Shown here in pieces: positions 1-7,817 of a DNA stretch of 46,108 nt. The stretch lies in contig CAJXNF010000001.1 of the NCBI GenBank assembly GCA_913056375.1, positions 1 to 46,108 on the forward strand. The letters are read 5' to 3'. Position 1 is the first letter of the stretch. Each line of letters starts with the position of its first letter. The stretch is from an uncultured Pseudomonadota bacterium (GTDB taxonomy: Bacteria > SAR324 > NAC60-12). The position numbers and the translations under genes are program-made. Under the pieces are notes generated by a model, which had not been told where the DNA came from, searched no databases, and was given only the letters and a program-made list of their open reading frames with translations.

Positions 1-543
1 GAACCTGTCTGTCCGGTCTATGCCACCTACCACAACCCAGAAGGTCTCAACGCAATGATCTACAATCGTTGTGTCGGAACACGCTATTGTTCGAACAACT
101 GTATTTATAAGGCTCGACGATACAACTGGTTTGACTATGAATTCCCGGCTCCACTGGATCAGCAACTCAACTCCAACATCACTACCAGAGCCGTTGGGGT
201 AATGGAGAAGTGTAATTTCTGTGTGCATCGGCTGACAGAAGCCAAATTCGCAGCAAATGATCTCGGACGGGATGTTCAAGATGGTGAGGTGGTTACAGCT
301 TGTCAGCAAACCTGCCCAACAAAGGCAATCACATTCGGCAACCTTGCTGATCCTAATAGCAAAGTATCACAATTAGCCAAAAGAAAGCCCGATCTACTCG
401 CTGATCCCGACAAAGAAAACCGTGATCGTCAATATGAGATTTTCCCGGAAATGAACTACAAGCCTGCGGTGACCTATTTGCGCAAGGTCAACCATAAAGA
501 GGTCGCAGGTCTCCATGGCAACGAACACGGCGCGGCTCACTGA
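1..543 (+). CDS. actB: ActB C-terminal part: iron-sulfur subunit of alternative complex III (5' end off window)
   Basis: The frame is open from the first base and ends at a TGA at 541-543, so only the last 180 residues of a much longer protein are present. They hold a ferredoxin-like 4Fe-4S region: EPVCPVYATYH at the edge, then NRCVGTRYCSNNC, KCNFCVHR and CQQTCPTKAITFG, the cysteine spacing of PsrB/NrfC-type iron-sulfur proteins. In alternative complex III, ActB is a periplasm-facing fusion of a molybdopterin-oxidoreductase-like domain without cofactor and such a Fe-S domain; it passes electrons from menaquinol to the cytochrome subunits. The identity is fixed by the following actC, actD, actE and actF genes. 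A start at 55 would be an internal Met, not the real start, because conserved cysteine-containing sequence lies upstream of it. The N-terminal domain cannot be judged here. Confidence 0.93.
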   Translation, partial: EPVCPVYATYHNPEGLNAMIYNRCVGTRYCSNNCIYKARRYNWFDYEFPAPLDQQLNSNITTRAVGVMEKCNFCVHRLTEAKFAANDLGRDVQDGEVVTACQQTCPTKAITFGNLADPNSKVSQLAKRKPDLLADPDKENRDRQYEIFPEMNYKPAVTYLRKVNHKEVAGLHGNEHGAAH

Positions 544-575
544 GCCACAGCTTACTCTCAAAACAGGAGATATTA

Positions 576-2054
576 ATGGCTTCCACAACAATCGGGGGAA
601 CCGTAACGGATAGCTCGCGTAATCGTCCTTTTCGTGAAGAAATCGACGAGCACAAGGGACCCCCCGGTATTCGGGCAACCACTTTCAATTATGCCCAGAT
701 CAACGATGATATGGTGGAGATGCTGGAAAAGCCGCATCCCTCCTACTTTCTACTTGTATTGGGTTTTCTCTCTGCCCTGCTACTTGGTGCGGTCAGTTTA
801 GCGATACAAGTCGATGTTGGGATTGGGAATAGTGGAATCAGCCATCCCATCGCCTGGGGTTTCTACATCACTGACTTCGTTTTCTGGATTGGTATCGGCC
901 ACGCAGGAACGCTGATCTCAGCTGTCTTCTACCTGACTCGAGCACCATGGAGAACCGCGATTTATCGTAGTGCTGAGGCAATGACTGTCTTTGCCGTAAT
1001 GACGGCAGGGCTGTTCCCACTCCTGCATACTGGTCGCCCTTGGTTAGCCTACTGGCTGATTCCTTACCCGAATGAGCGATACCTCTGGGTAAACTTTAAA
1101 TCTCCTTTAGCCTGGGACGTTTTCGCAGTTACAACCTATATGTCAGTTTCCATCATGTTCTTCCTGCTGGGACTAGTTCCTGACATGGCAATCATGCGAG
1201 ATGAAGCCAAAAGGAGAGGCAAGATGCTCCAGGCTAAAATCTACGCTATCTTTGCGATGAGTTGGCGAGGTACGAACCACCAGTGGGTGCACTTCATGAG
1301 AGGCTATTTAATTTTTGCAGCTCTGGCGACCCCCTTGGTCTTCTCCGTTCACTCGATCGTGTCCTGGGACTTCGCGATGGCATCGATCCCTGGCTGGCAC
1401 ACTACAATCTTTGCACCCTACTTTGTTGCTGGAGCGATTTTCTCCGGATTGGCAATGGTGATGACTGTGTTGATTCCAGTAAGAGTAGTTTTTCGTCTAG
1501 AAGACTACATCAGCTATCACGTGGTCAATAAGGTTTGCCAAGTGATCCTGTTCACCTCGATGATTGTAGGGTATGCCTATGCAACCGAGTTCTTCATTGC
1601 TTGGTATAGTGGCAGTCCTTACGAGCGTGCTGTTTTCTACTTCCGACCGTTTGGGCACATGGCTACTTGGTCGCTTACAGGTGATCAACCAGTTTCATTC
1701 CCTCTAATAGCCTTCTACTTGATGGTCTTCTGTAACGTCATCGCTCCCATTCCTCTGTGGCGCAAAAAAGTCCGCAACAACCTAGTTGCTGTTTGGATCA
1801 TCTGCGGCCTGATCAACGTAGGCATGTGGTTTGAGCGATTCAACATTGTTGGCAGTTCTCTGCAACGTGATTTTCATCCATACAACTGGGGAGAATACTG
1901 GCCAACTTTGGTGGAAGTCGGTATCACAATCGGAAGCTTTGGCTTCTTCTTCACGCTGTTTAGTCTATTCGTAAAAGCTTTACCGCCGATGGCAATCATG
2001 GAATTGAAAGAGGCAGCTGAGCCTCCAATGAGAAAGGGACATCATGAGCACTAA
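576..2054 (+). CDS. actC: ActC, NrfD/PsrC-type quinol-binding membrane subunit of alternative complex III
   Basis: A 492-residue polytopic protein with about ten hydrophobic segments after a hydrophilic N-terminal stretch of some 60 residues; it ends in a basic, His-containing tail. Sequence such as FWIGIGHAGTLISAVFYL and the paired four-helix layout are those of the NrfD (PsrC) family, whose helix bundle holds the quinol site. In alternative complex III, ActC and ActF are the two NrfD-like membrane subunits that oxidise menaquinol and hand electrons to the ActB iron-sulfur clusters. The ATG at 576 follows a good ribosome-binding site (ACAGGAG, 5-6 bases upstream), 32 bases after actB. The 3' end overlaps actD by 11 bases (ATGAGCACTAA), which indicates translational coupling. 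Confidence 0.95.
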   Translation: MASTTIGGTVTDSSRNRPFREEIDEHKGPPGIRATTFNYAQINDDMVEMLEKPHPSYFLLVLGFLSALLLGAVSLAIQVDVGIGNSGISHPIAWGFYITDFVFWIGIGHAGTLISAVFYLTRAPWRTAIYRSAEAMTVFAVMTAGLFPLLHTGRPWLAYWLIPYPNERYLWVNFKSPLAWDVFAVTTYMSVSIMFFLLGLVPDMAIMRDEAKRRGKMLQAKIYAIFAMSWRGTNHQWVHFMRGYLIFAALATPLVFSVHSIVSWDFAMASIPGWHTTIFAPYFVAGAIFSGLAMVMTVLIPVRVVFRLEDYISYHVVNKVCQVILFTSMIVGYAYATEFFIAWYSGSPYERAVFYFRPFGHMATWSLTGDQPVSFPLIAFYLMVFCNVIAPIPLWRKKVRNNLVAVWIICGLINVGMWFERFNIVGSSLQRDFHPYNWGEYWPTLVEVGITIGSFGFFFTLFSLFVKALPPMAIMELKEAAEPPMRKGHHEH

Positions 2055-2568
2055 GTTCTCAGGAGTCTGGGGAACTTTTGAATACCTGGATGACACCACA
2101 GAAGCAATTGAGGAATTGAGAAAAAAAGGCGTTGAACCGACCGTACTTTCACCCTGTCCTCGTCATGAAATCGATCATGCGTTGGGTGAACCGCAGAGTC
2201 CCGTTCCGTTTATCTCTCTCTTTTTCGGAGCGCTAGGCTGCCTGATTGGCTACAGCCTTCCAGCTTGGACCGCTTCGGATTGGGTACTTCCTGTGGGAGG
2301 AAAGCCGATTGTGGCGATTACACCATTCACTGTCATCGGGTTTGAGATGACAATTCTTCATGCCGCTATTTTTACACTGCTTGGGCTGACGATTTTGATC
2401 ATTATCGACTCACTAAAAAATCCTATTCCCAAAGCAGCACGAGAATATCTGCGCTTTCAGCGAGATCGCTTCGGCATTGTTGTGCGCTGCGAAGCTTCAC
2501 AATGCCAACTCTACGAAGATTTGTTGAAAAAATATCAAGCAGAGGAGGTTTATGTTGAAAAAGGCTAA
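2044..2568 (+). CDS. actD: ActD, DUF3341 membrane subunit of alternative complex III
   Basis: A 174-residue protein of the DUF3341 family, the usual ActD. It has a soluble N-terminal alpha/beta part (about residues 1-55) that starts with GVWGTFEYLDDTTEAIEELR, two transmembrane helices (about 56-75 and 100-125) and a soluble C-terminal tail. Known ActD proteins sit in the membrane part of the complex without cofactors; the role is structural. The start lies inside the end of actC and the stop lies 17 bases inside actE, so the three genes must be translated as one unit. Length and topology are normal for the family. Confidence 0.94.
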   Translation: MSTKFSGVWGTFEYLDDTTEAIEELRKKGVEPTVLSPCPRHEIDHALGEPQSPVPFISLFFGALGCLIGYSLPAWTASDWVLPVGGKPIVAITPFTVIGFEMTILHAAIFTLLGLTILIIIDSLKNPIPKAAREYLRFQRDRFGIVVRCEASQCQLYEDLLKKYQAEEVYVEKG

Positions 2569-3226
2569 AGCGCGCCTGATTACTACAGCCTTTGCGATGC
2601 TAGCTCTAGGTGGAGTAGTCCTGGCTGTCGACAACTACCCCTATTTTGATCCGAAGGACACGGGTTATGGAATCACCAATGATGATAAGCCGTGGTTTGA
2701 CGGGAAGGACTATCCTTTCTACCGAGATATGTATGATGGGAAGAGCCTAAAGCCCATGGAAGAGGGAAGCTACGAACAGTTTCCACAAGATTCAGTGCCC
2801 GTTAGAGTTTCCTTGAACAAGATTCAGCGTATTTATGACCCGTTCATTCCCGCAATTGCAGGAGACGGTGCAGGAAAAGCAGGGCATCCACGAGAATACT
2901 ATCCGAGGAATCCTGGCCAACCTACAGCGATATCTATTGCTAGAGGGCAAGTCCTCTACGACACCTACTGCGCGGCGTGTCATGGTACAGATGGATTGGC
3001 CAAGACCGTTGTAGTTGAAAAAGGAGTCCCTGCACCGGCGATTGATCAGATGGTAAAGAATCCTGAGTGGGGTTCTCATCTCTATAACAAGATCAAGTAC
3101 GGCAGTTTCTTTCAGGAACCTCGTGGCTACATGCCTGCCTATGGAGCCCAGACTTCAGTACAAGACCGCTGGGATATGGTCAACTACATGATGAGCGATG
3201 CATTCGGTAAAGGAGCCGTGCAATGA
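2552..3226 (+). CDS. actE: ActE, monohaem cytochrome c subunit of alternative complex III
   Basis: A 224-residue exported cytochrome. The N-terminus (MLKKAKARLITTAFAMLALG) is a signal sequence or uncleaved anchor; I see no lipobox cysteine, although ActE proteins are often lipoproteins. One haem-attachment motif, YCAACHG, lies near residue 140, and YMPAYG downstream supplies a likely axial Met. The rest before the haem domain is Pro/Tyr-rich. In the complex, ActE takes electrons from ActA or ActB haem/cluster centres and delivers them to a soluble carrier or directly to the oxidase. The gene overlaps actD by 17 bases and its TGA overlaps the actF ATG (ATGA). Confidence 0.93.
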   Translation: MLKKAKARLITTAFAMLALGGVVLAVDNYPYFDPKDTGYGITNDDKPWFDGKDYPFYRDMYDGKSLKPMEEGSYEQFPQDSVPVRVSLNKIQRIYDPFIPAIAGDGAGKAGHPREYYPRNPGQPTAISIARGQVLYDTYCAACHGTDGLAKTVVVEKGVPAPAIDQMVKNPEWGSHLYNKIKYGSFFQEPRGYMPAYGAQTSVQDRWDMVNYMMSDAFGKGAVQ

Positions 3227-4503
3227 AAGAAGTTATCGAACACTCCCAGATTGAACTACCTAAGAGTTTGAAGACAGTACTCTGGGCCTTTGTATTACTT
3301 GGTGCAGGCATGTTTGTGATTGGCTTAGCCACCGGTAATGAAGAAGGAATTACACGGACATGGCAAACATTATTGATCAACGTGATGTTTTGGGGAGGGA
3401 TTGCACAAGCTGGCGTGATTCTCTCCGTAATCTGGCAGATTACTGATGCCAAATGGGGACGTCCTTTCAAGCGACTCGCAGAAGCCTGTGCTGCTTTTCT
3501 GCCTGTTGCCTTCGTGATGTTTATTCTGGTGTTCTTCGGGAGTACTGTTCTTTACGAATGGACACACACACCATTCATGCACCATGGAGTAGCTGTCAAA
3601 GCTGGTTGGTTGAATATTGAATTCTTCGTTATCCGCAATATTTTCTGGCTGCTGTTGCTCTATGGAATCTCGTATTGGTTCGTTGTGACGTCGATCAAGC
3701 CAGATTTGGGACTTGCCCGACGGATTATGGGCTCTCGCTGGGGCGGAGCACTGGCTGACAGATTATTAGATGGATACGGAGATCAGGAAGACGAAGTCAC
3801 TCGACTGAACCAACTATCCTCGCGCATTGCGCCCGCACTGGCTTTGCTCTATGCAATCGGTGGTTCGTTTTTGGTATGGGATTTCGTGATGACGCTTGAT
3901 CAAGAATGGTTCAGTACACTTTTTGGTGTATTCTTCTTGATTGGGAGTTTACAAGCAACAATGGGCATTCTGATCGCCATCGCTGTGACCGTTCGGAATC
4001 ATTCAAAAGTCCTTGCAGAATACATCACAATCAACAGATTGCATGATCTGACAAAATTGGTCTTTGCGTTCTCATTGCTTTGGACATACATGGCCTTTTC
4101 ACAATACATTGTGATTTGGTATGCAGATCTTCCCGAGGAAACACCATACTTGGTAATTCGGTCACAAACAGAGCCTTGGTCAACTCTATTTTTGATTCTG
4201 TTTCTATGGCTCTTTGTGTCAGTTTTCCTGGGGTTGATGCCTAAAACTTTGTGTCGTACCCCCAATTACATCAGATTCATGGGAATCTATGTTGCGATTG
4301 GACAATGGCTGGCTGTTTACATGATGGTCGTTCCTTCATTGCAACACTTCGGGCACTATCACATTCTACTTGGATTCCATGAGTTACTAATCACTCTGGG
4401 CTTCGGCGGAGCTTTCTTCCTCTGCTACGTTGCTTTCTTGGAGCAGGTACCACTGCTGCCCATTTCAGACAAGCATCTGTGCAAGTCTTGGCACGGCCAC
4501 TGA
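3223..4503 (+). CDS. actF: ActF, second NrfD-like membrane subunit of alternative complex III
   Basis: A 426-residue protein with about ten transmembrane helices and a short cytoplasmic N-terminus. It is related to ActC and to quinol:cytochrome c oxidoreductase membrane subunits, as expected for the last core gene of an act operon. Residues such as WTHTPFMHH and the repeated aromatic helices belong to its lumen-facing loops. Family knowledge: ActF pairs with ActC and is thought to take part in proton movement rather than quinol oxidation. The start shares ATGA with the actE stop. No further act gene follows; the next gene is on the other strand, so the operon ends here, unlike genomes in which oxidase genes follow directly. 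Confidence 0.93.
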   Translation: MKEVIEHSQIELPKSLKTVLWAFVLLGAGMFVIGLATGNEEGITRTWQTLLINVMFWGGIAQAGVILSVIWQITDAKWGRPFKRLAEACAAFLPVAFVMFILVFFGSTVLYEWTHTPFMHHGVAVKAGWLNIEFFVIRNIFWLLLLYGISYWFVVTSIKPDLGLARRIMGSRWGGALADRLLDGYGDQEDEVTRLNQLSSRIAPALALLYAIGGSFLVWDFVMTLDQEWFSTLFGVFFLIGSLQATMGILIAIAVTVRNHSKVLAEYITINRLHDLTKLVFAFSLLWTYMAFSQYIVIWYADLPEETPYLVIRSQTEPWSTLFLILFLWLFVSVFLGLMPKTLCRTPNYIRFMGIYVAIGQWLAVYMMVVPSLQHFGHYHILLGFHELLITLGFGGAFFLCYVAFLEQVPLLPISDKHLCKSWHGH

Positions 4504-4513
4504 TTCATCAAAA

Positions 4514-4542
4514 AAGGCTTTCAAGATCCACTTGGAAGCCTT
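4514..4542 (-). terminator. Rho-independent terminator of the TerB-like gene, perhaps bidirectional
   Basis: AAGGCTTTCAAG and CTTGGAAGCCTT form a 12-pair stem (one G:U-type pair) around the 5-base loop ATCCA. Read on the minus strand the hairpin is followed directly by a run of T (the six-plus A bases at 4509-4515 on the plus strand), the classic intrinsic terminator layout. It starts 3 bases past the stop of the leftward gene at 4545. On the plus strand it lies 11 bases after actF, but the tail there is only pyrimidine-rich, so termination of the act operon is possible but less certain. Confidence 0.8.
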
Positions 4543-4544
4543 CC

Positions 4545-5258
4545 TCACTTTCCTTTCTCCCTAGTTGAAATTCCGAGTAACTGCAGCAATCCATGATCAT
4601 CCCGCAATGTTTGGGTGAATTCAAACCGTAGCAGAAAGCTTTTGGGATCCTTCACATGCTGGTGTGTACTAATCACCCGGCCACTCAGAGACGAGTACCA
4701 ATCCTTTTCAATATCTGGATCTGCATCTGGGAACTGCTGCAGGCTCAATGAACCGTGTGCACCCTTGACCACGGGACGATGATAACGAAATGTTGCTCGT
4801 TCCAAGTTGATCTGCTGGAGAGCAACAACCCGTGCTTCCTCACCCAGCCTTGCAACGGCTCGAGGACAGCGATCCTCCATCTCACGCCGTGCCGTTTTCC
4901 AGAGTTTCTCAAGGGCCTTATCTGGTAAGCCAAGTCGATGGCCAACCTCATAAAAGAAATTTATTTCACTCGGAAGTAGACGACCGTCTACAATCATGAT
5001 TCCAGCGAGTAGCTTCAGTATCTCAAACGCCAGTTCTCCATCCAACTGAATTGAATGGACTCGAACTTTCCTTTCCAACCTAGCCACCGAAAGTAATTTC
5101 TCTTTGAGTTCCTGGCTCTCAGCCAACTCCATTGCCTTCTGCAGGTAGGGAAGTTCTGCATCATCCACTTTACCGTCAATCGTGATGATACCGACCATTA
5201 CTTCTGCCAGCCAGTTTCTCTGCTTTGAGTCCAAATCTTGGACTACGGCAAAATTCAT
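4545..5258 (-). CDS. TerB-like domain protein with an uncharacterised C-terminal domain
   Basis: A 237-residue soluble protein without signal peptide. Residues 1-125 are helical with two TerB-type hallmarks, IITIDGKVDDAELPYL near residue 25 and IMIVDGRLLPSEINFF near residue 87, as in tellurite-resistance TerB and DjlA N-terminal domains, where acidic residues can bind metal. The C-terminal part (about 150-237) looks beta-rich (SGRVISTHQHVKDPKSFLLR) and could be a PilZ-like or other small barrel; I cannot assign it. The start has a strong GGAGGA ribosome-binding site 5 bases upstream. It is a single-gene unit, divergent from mpl and closed by a clear terminator. No other ter genes are nearby, so tellurite resistance should not be inferred. 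Confidence 0.7.
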   Translation of the reverse strand: MNFAVVQDLDSKQRNWLAEVMVGIITIDGKVDDAELPYLQKAMELAESQELKEKLLSVARLERKVRVHSIQLDGELAFEILKLLAGIMIVDGRLLPSEINFFYEVGHRLGLPDKALEKLWKTARREMEDRCPRAVARLGEEARVVALQQINLERATFRYHRPVVKGAHGSLSLQQFPDADPDIEKDWYSSLSGRVISTHQHVKDPKSFLLRFEFTQTLRDDHGLLQLLGISTREKGK

Positions 5259-5586
5259 TGCTTCCTCCGAAAACCATCTGATTTCGCACTTCTAGTTCCC
5301 CTCAATTCGTTGCAAGGGGTATGGCATGTCAGACGATTACATTTAGGATTTCTGACACGTGGGTGATGATTCATCTTAGCTCTGCCAGTTCATGCTCTTC
5401 TCGGAAATTAACGAAAACATGCGGCATCTTTGAAAGAAAATTGCACCTGACATAAATTGACCAACTTGCTCATCAGCCAACCGCACAGTATCTTTCAAAA
5501 GTTCTATCACTCCTTTACTTCCATAAATTGACCTAGGACCATCCAAGATCAAAATCTCATTTCATTGCCCTGTTTGTAACTCACTC
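5259..5586. other. 328-bp intergenic region between divergent TerB-like gene and mpl
   Basis: No convincing reading frame is present. It should carry promoters for both flanking genes. Visible structure: an inverted repeat CCCCT/AGGGG at about 5298-5319, a second inverted repeat TGTCAGA/TCTGACA at 5327-5357, and a 12-base direct repeat CATAAATTGACC at 5451-5462 and 5522-5533, 71 bases apart. The TTGACC inside each repeat copy resembles a -35 element, but neither copy has a good -10 box at 16-18 bases (CAAAAT is the best after the second copy). The mpl start has no strong ribosome-binding site. Confidence 0.4.
5327..5357. repeat. Inverted repeat TGTCAGA/TCTGACA, possible operator
   Basis: Two perfect 7-base arms, TGTCAGA at 5327-5333 and TCTGACA at 5351-5357, are separated by 17 bases. 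Centre-to-centre spacing of the arms is 24 bases, somewhat more than two helical turns. It lies about 70 bases upstream of the leftward TerB-like start. It is not followed by a T run, so a terminator is unlikely. A regulatory role is inference only. Confidence 0.3.
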
Positions 5587-7014
5587 ATGATCCACAAGCA
5601 AACCTCTCTCAACCACATTCACTTCAGTGGAATTTGCGGCACTGCCATGGGTTCTCTCGCAGTGCTACTCCAAAAACGTGGATACCATATCACTGGCTCA
5701 GACCAAAATGTTTATCCACCGATGAGTGATTTCCTGATAGAGCATGGTATTCCAGTGCATGAAGGCTTTTCTCTCGCGAATCTGGAGCCGCAACCAGACT
5801 TGGTTGTGCTGGGCAACGCGCTCTCACGTGGCAACCCAGAAGTTGAAGCAGCCCTGGCCCAACGTATTCCTTATATTTCAATGGCAGAATTGCTGAAGGA
5901 ATTCTTCATTCGTGGTCGAACTTCTTTGGTCGTCACTGGTACACATGGCAAAACCACTACAACTTCACTACTTGCTTGGACCTTTGCCAACGCTGGTATG
6001 AATCCAGGGTTTCTGATTGGTGGAATTGCTGAAAATTTGAAGACTAGTTGTGCCGATGGCAGCGGAGACTTCTTTATCACCGAAGGAGATGAATACGACA
6101 CAGCCTTTTTTGATAAACGCTCCAAATTTTTCCACTACCTGCCTGATCAGTTGGTACTAAACAACTTGGAATTTGATCATGCTGATATTTTTGCGTCCCT
6201 CGAACAAATACAGCAAAGCTTCCGCTGGCTTCTTCGTCTGGTTCCGGGCAATGGACTCGTGGTTGCGAACGGTGACGATGACAACCTCAAACCTGTACTG
6301 GAACAAATTTACAGTCCCTTGTTAACGTTTGGGCTAGGGCCGGATTGTAATGTCCGCATTGAGGATATTCAAATCTGTGAGACAGGTTCTCAGTTTCGGC
6401 TGGAAGGTGCTGGTCAAAATTCTCAACAAATCTGGAATTTGCCGATGGCAGGCATTCACAACATTCGTAACGCCACGGCTGTCATTTTACTGGCTCAGCA
6501 CAACCATCTTAGTACCGAACAAATTCAGCAGGGCTTTTCAAGCTTTCAAGGTGTAAAACGCCGTCAGGAATTGCGGGGAACCATCAATGACATCTGGGTG
6601 TATGATGATTTTGCTCACCATCCTACGGCAGTTGCAGAAACCATTCGGGCTCTTCGACAGAAGCATCCTGGGAAACGCCTTTGTGCGGTCTTTGAACCGA
6701 GAAGCAATACCAGCGTCCTGCGGATACACCAAGAACAATTGGTCAGCGCCTTAGCTCAGGCAGACGAAGTTCTCTTGGCACCACCACATAGAGCAGAGAG
6801 AATTCCTACAAATGATCGATTAGACGTCCAGGCAATAGTGCACGCCCTGAACAGCCAGATTCCAGCCCAGGCGTTGGAAACCTCAGCTATCTTAGAACAT
6901 TTAAAAGCTACCGCTGCTAGTGGTGATGTGATTCTCATCATGAGCAATGGAAAGTTTGATAATCTGCATGAACGCTTATTGAAAGTCCTGAACTCTGAGG
7001 CAGGTTTAGCATGA
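5587..7014 (+). CDS. mpl: Mpl, UDP-N-acetylmuramate:L-Ala-gamma-D-Glu-meso-DAP ligase
   Basis: A 475-residue Mur-ligase family enzyme. It joins the recycled tripeptide L-Ala-gamma-D-Glu-meso-DAP to UDP-MurNAc in the cytoplasm, feeding murein recycling. Domain 1 begins with HIHFSGICGTAMGS (residues 10-23), the nucleotide-binding start shared with MurC. The ATP-binding P-loop is GTHGKTTTTS at 118-127. EGDEYDTAFFDKRSKF around 160-175 is typical of Mpl and separates it from MurC. Length matches the family (about 450-480). The ATG at 5587 fits the alignment, though the ribosome-binding site is weak. The stop overlaps the next gene (ATGA), so the downstream FGE-like gene is coupled. It is the first gene of a rightward run ending near 10141. 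Confidence 0.93.
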   Translation: MIHKQTSLNHIHFSGICGTAMGSLAVLLQKRGYHITGSDQNVYPPMSDFLIEHGIPVHEGFSLANLEPQPDLVVLGNALSRGNPEVEAALAQRIPYISMAELLKEFFIRGRTSLVVTGTHGKTTTTSLLAWTFANAGMNPGFLIGGIAENLKTSCADGSGDFFITEGDEYDTAFFDKRSKFFHYLPDQLVLNNLEFDHADIFASLEQIQQSFRWLLRLVPGNGLVVANGDDDNLKPVLEQIYSPLLTFGLGPDCNVRIEDIQICETGSQFRLEGAGQNSQQIWNLPMAGIHNIRNATAVILLAQHNHLSTEQIQQGFSSFQGVKRRQELRGTINDIWVYDDFAHHPTAVAETIRALRQKHPGKRLCAVFEPRSNTSVLRIHQEQLVSALAQADEVLLAPPHRAERIPTNDRLDVQAIVHALNSQIPAQALETSAILEHLKATAASGDVILIMSNGKFDNLHERLLKVLNSEAGLA

Positions 7015-7817
7015 AGCCCTTGAACTGGCTGATCTTGTTCGTGGTTGGTCTACTGCCGATTGCTGGGCTGGTTTGGACCTTCCAAACTGATCCTCATTTG
7101 GCGGTTCCTGAAGACTCCAAAAATTCTTGGATTGACCCACTGACAGCCATCATCTTTGTTTATGTCAATCCAAGTTGTGAAGCTGGTCAGGATCCCTGTC
7201 CTCCTCCTCTCTGGATGGGAAGACATGAAATCACCAACCAGCAATTCCAGAGGTTCCGGCAGTCGCATTCGAGTCGGAATTACCGGAATCAGCCCTTAGA
7301 CACTCCATTGCAGCCAGTCGCTTATGTCAGTTGGGAAGAAGCTCATGCATTTGGTGAGTGGTTAACCCAGCAACACAGTGGTCGGTATCGCTTTCGCTTG
7401 CCAACATCAAAAGAATGGCAACAGGTTTGTGAAACCAGAGAAGCTCAACCCTGGAAAACTACTGAGCAAGCTTGCCAGTGGGCTTCAGTGAGTGATGAAG
7501 TCGCAGCTGCAACTTTTGGTTGGAGTCACCCCACTCATCCTTGCAACGACAATTTCACAGTCAGTGCTCCAGTCGGCTCTTTTCCTGCCAATGCCCACAA
7601 CCTTTATGACGTACTGGGTAATCTTGCGGAATGGACTAGTGAAAAAGCGACACTTCCAAATTCAGCAGAGCAAGGATATATCACCCGTGGAGGTAGCTGG
7701 TTCAGCCCTCCAGATCAGATTTCCTGTAAATTTCAGGAAGCTTTTTCTGCGCTCACTTCAGACCCTCGCATTGGCTTTCGGCTAGTTGCTGAAGGACTTC
7801 CAACCCCAGAGCAATGA
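7011..7817 (+). CDS. Secreted or anchored SUMF1/FGE-fold protein, probably not a sulfatase-activating enzyme
   Basis: 268 residues: an N-terminal hydrophobic segment (about 4-24, WLILFVVGLLPIAGLVW) and then a formylglycine-generating-enzyme/SUMF1 fold. Supporting motifs in order: MGRHEITNQQFQRFR (about 73-87), VAYVSWEEAHAFGEWL (about 102-117), FRLPTSKEWQQVCE, NLYDVLGNLAEWTSE and ITRGGSWFSP, ending in PRIGFRLV, all hallmarks of the fold. In true FGE two cysteines close to the GGS motif perform catalysis; here the first is replaced (GGSWFS) and only one Cys follows, so enzyme activity is doubtful. Many such domains are non-catalytic or lectin-like, or modify other substrates. It overlaps mpl and the next gene by 4 bases each, pointing to an envelope function with them. 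Confidence 0.8.
   Translation: MKPLNWLILFVVGLLPIAGLVWTFQTDPHLAVPEDSKNSWIDPLTAIIFVYVNPSCEAGQDPCPPPLWMGRHEITNQQFQRFRQSHSSRNYRNQPLDTPLQPVAYVSWEEAHAFGEWLTQQHSGRYRFRLPTSKEWQQVCETREAQPWKTTEQACQWASVSDEVAAATFGWSHPTHPCNDNFTVSAPVGSFPANAHNLYDVLGNLAEWTSEKATLPNSAEQGYITRGGSWFSPPDQISCKFQEAFSALTSDPRIGFRLVAEGLPTPEQ

Noticed and set aside
4545..5258. Tellurite resistance function
   Set aside because: A TerB-like fold alone, without terACDE, does not support it.
7011..7817. Calling the FGE-like protein a sulfatase-modifying enzyme
   Set aside because: One of the two catalytic cysteines is missing and no sulfatase is nearby.
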